A DNA stretch of 43,725 nt, taken from the NCBI GenBank assembly GCA_946531435.1, contig CAMNAO010000011.1:1-43725 (forward strand). Direction: 5' to 3'. Numbering within the stretch: the stretch's first letter is position 1; every line of letters begins with the position of its first letter. This DNA comes from an uncultured Clostridia bacterium (GTDB lineage Bacteria; Bacillota; Clostridia; Oscillospirales; Oscillospiraceae). Of this stretch, positions 42,436 to 43,725 are shown piece after piece. The position numbers and the translations under genes are program-made. The notes below the pieces were generated by a model that ran no database searches, was not told the origin of the DNA, and worked only from the letters and a program-made list of their open reading frames with translations.

Positions 42436-42452
42436 TTTGCGGGGAAAAATTG
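42433..42452. promoter_or_regulatory. Candidate SorC operator
   Basis: The inverted repeat CAATTT-N8-AAATTG overlaps the -35 of the sugar operon promoter and lies about 20 bp upstream of the regulator's own -35. Position, not comparison, supports the role. Confidence 0.4.
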
Positions 42453-42473
42453 CACATAGTTTCAGCAAAGTTC

Positions 42474-42502
42474 TTGCGCCGGAGCTCGTTATGAGGTATA
42501 GT
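42474..42502 (+). promoter_or_regulatory. Promoter of the SorC regulator
   Basis: TTGCGC (42474-42479), 17-bp spacer, TATAGT (42497-42502), followed after about 15 nt by AAGGAGG. Confidence 0.7.
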
Positions 42503-42534
42503 ATTGACAGAAAACTGTGAAGGAGGTTCCCGAT

Positions 42535-43557
42535 ATGGAAGAGGAAAAGATTCCGAAGCTGGCGCAGAAGAGCATTGCAAAGCACAAGGAATACGCGCTG
42601 ATTTCCCAGGTCGCGCATATGTATTATAATCTGAACATGCTGCAGCCGGAGATCGCGAAAAAGATGTTTTTTTCCCGGTCCAAGGTTTCCCGGATGCTTA
42701 CCCAGGCAAGGGAACTGGGGATCGTGGAAATCAAGGTGCGGCACATTGTTGATCGGGCTCCAACCCTGGAGAAGAAGCTCCATGAGGTTTTTGGCTTGAA
42801 GGAGGCGCTGGTGATCACCTGCTTTGACTCCGAATTCAGCCCCGAGACCTTCAGTTCACTGACGGATTACGCGGCGATCCAGATTTCCAGCCGGCTGAAG
42901 GGAAAGGTAACCCTGGGAATCTCCAACGGCCGGACAGTCAATACGGTGGTGGAGAAGCTGCGTAAAAGAAATCCCTGCACGCTGGAGGTGGTACAGCTCA
43001 TGGGCTCCATCAGCAGCACCTATCTGGCAGAGGAGGCGCGGAACCTGGTGGAGCAGGTGATCGAGGTTTTCAACGGCAAGGGCTATTATCTGAATACACC
43101 CCTCTATGTGGATGATACCTATGCGAAAAACGTACTGCTGAACGATTCTTCCATTGCCGCGGTCTTCGAGAAAATGCAGGAATGCGATCTTGTTGTGACA
43201 GGAATCGGTTCCCTGAGCTCCTCCGGGGAGACCGCGCCGAAGTGGTATGGCTATCAGACAGCCAGGCACCTGTCGGAGCTTCGGGAGAAGGGGGCCGTGG
43301 GTAGCGTCTGCGCCCAGTACTATGACATCAACGGCAACACCGTAGCCTGCGAATGGAATGAAAAATGTCTGGCCATGCCTCTGGAGGAGGTGCGGCGCAA
43401 CCCTATGACGGTGGGAATCGCCTCGGGCGACGAGAAGGTCGACGCCATTCTTGGCGCCTTGCGGGGAGGCATTGTGGATCTTCTGATGACGGATGCGATC
43501 ACGGCGTCAAAGGTACTTGAGGCCAACGAACGTCTCCTCACGCAGAACCGCTCCTGA
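42535..43557 (+). CDS. SorC/DeoR-type sugar-binding transcription regulator
   Basis: A 340-residue regulator of the SorC family. Residues 20-65 form a MarR/sigma-like helix-turn-helix (VAHMYYNLNMLQPEIAKK, SRSKVSRMLTQARELGIV). The rest is the sugar-phosphate-binding domain with TLGISNGRTVNTVVEKL, GIGSLSSSGE and GDEKVDAILGALRGG, the last being the typical late signature. Such proteins release or bind DNA on sugar phosphates. It is divergent from the minus-strand epimerase operon and is the natural regulator for it. AAGGAGG is 8 nt before ATG 42535. Confidence 0.93.
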   Translation: MEEEKIPKLAQKSIAKHKEYALISQVAHMYYNLNMLQPEIAKKMFFSRSKVSRMLTQARELGIVEIKVRHIVDRAPTLEKKLHEVFGLKEALVITCFDSEFSPETFSSLTDYAAIQISSRLKGKVTLGISNGRTVNTVVEKLRKRNPCTLEVVQLMGSISSTYLAEEARNLVEQVIEVFNGKGYYLNTPLYVDDTYAKNVLLNDSSIAAVFEKMQECDLVVTGIGSLSSSGETAPKWYGYQTARHLSELREKGAVGSVCAQYYDINGNTVACEWNEKCLAMPLEEVRRNPMTVGIASGDEKVDAILGALRGGIVDLLMTDAITASKVLEANERLLTQNRS

Positions 43558-43625
43558 CGGGACGGATATCACCCGGCGCGTTCTGCATCATTCCGCTGAT
43601 TCTTCTATTGGTATTTGCGCCTAAA

Positions 43626-43674
43626 CTGAACGACATGACTGCGCGGCAAATCGCCGCGCAGTCATGTCGTTCAG
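43626..43674. terminator. Very long perfect hairpin after the SorC gene
   Basis: A 22-bp perfect stem beginning CTGAACGACATGACTG with a 5-nt loop. No T-run follows on either side, so it may be a repeat unit or a mobile-element end rather than an ordinary terminator. The rest of 43558-43725 has no gene. Confidence 0.5.
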
Positions 43675-43725
43675 ACTGTAGACAAACCCCGGTACAAGGG
43701 GAAAGAGTTTATAGAGTAGCGGGGG

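Overview
The window looks like chromosome of an anaerobic, spore-forming, GC-rich gut Firmicute of the Oscillospiraceae/Clostridia type (Oscillibacter, Lawsonibacter or Flavonifractor relatives). The reasons are the content and the style of the genes: a coat F pair and spoVAC (sporulation), pyruvate phosphate dikinase, butyrate kinase with a phosphotransacetylase, a ferredoxin-like monomeric [FeFe] hydrogenase, strong AGGAGG ribosome sites and sigma-A promoters with 17-bp spacers. The genus is an inference; no 16S gene is present.

Layout. 1-6300: rplM-rpsI on the minus strand with a clear promoter and leader hairpin, then pepT plus a secreted InlB-repeat protein, a palindrome-rich intergenic element, a small spore-coat pair, and a large lipoprotein. 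6316-10300: ppdK (minus), a tRNA-Arg(ACG), and an XRE/zinc-ribbon regulator of lower GC. 10540-16800: a split threonine/serine-exporter pair, a left-handed beta-helix acyltransferase-like protein with a VanZ protein, a Y-family DNA polymerase with its YolD partner, a solitary spoVAC, and an XRE regulator overlapping a rhomboid protease. 16850-24630: L-threonine aldolase and a sodium:solute symporter (minus), the tldD-pmbA protease pair, another palindrome element, an SGNH hydrolase and a PfkB kinase. 24857-34080: an acyl-phosphate operon (buk, pta, an unrecognised 230-aa protein, an alpha/beta hydrolase), YhhN, a diacylglycerol-kinase-like enzyme, a PHB-depolymerase-like esterase and the hydrogenase. 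34259-36001: a LytR-CpsA-Psr wall enzyme with a long acidic repeat tail.

36027-36800 is a scar: an internally deleted IS3-family element with both ends still recognisable, next to a frameshifted membrane-protein remnant. 36824-42369 is the most unusual part: one tightly packed minus-strand operon, facing a SorC-type regulator, that encodes the two pentulose-5-phosphate epimerases of the L-ascorbate/L-xylulose-5-phosphate route (UlaE- and UlaF/AraD-like) together with four proteins not known from that route: an FMN alpha-hydroxyacid-oxidase homologue with an altered active site, a metallo-beta-lactamase-fold protein that has lost nearly all its metal ligands, a cytosolic 14-repeat BspA-type leucine-rich protein and a cytosolic FG-GAP-like protein. 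No transporter, kinase or decarboxylase for the sugar lies in the operon, so the substrate is unknown.

No CRISPR array, prophage or replication origin was seen. Function calls rest on reading motifs and family resemblance by eye; no database search was run.
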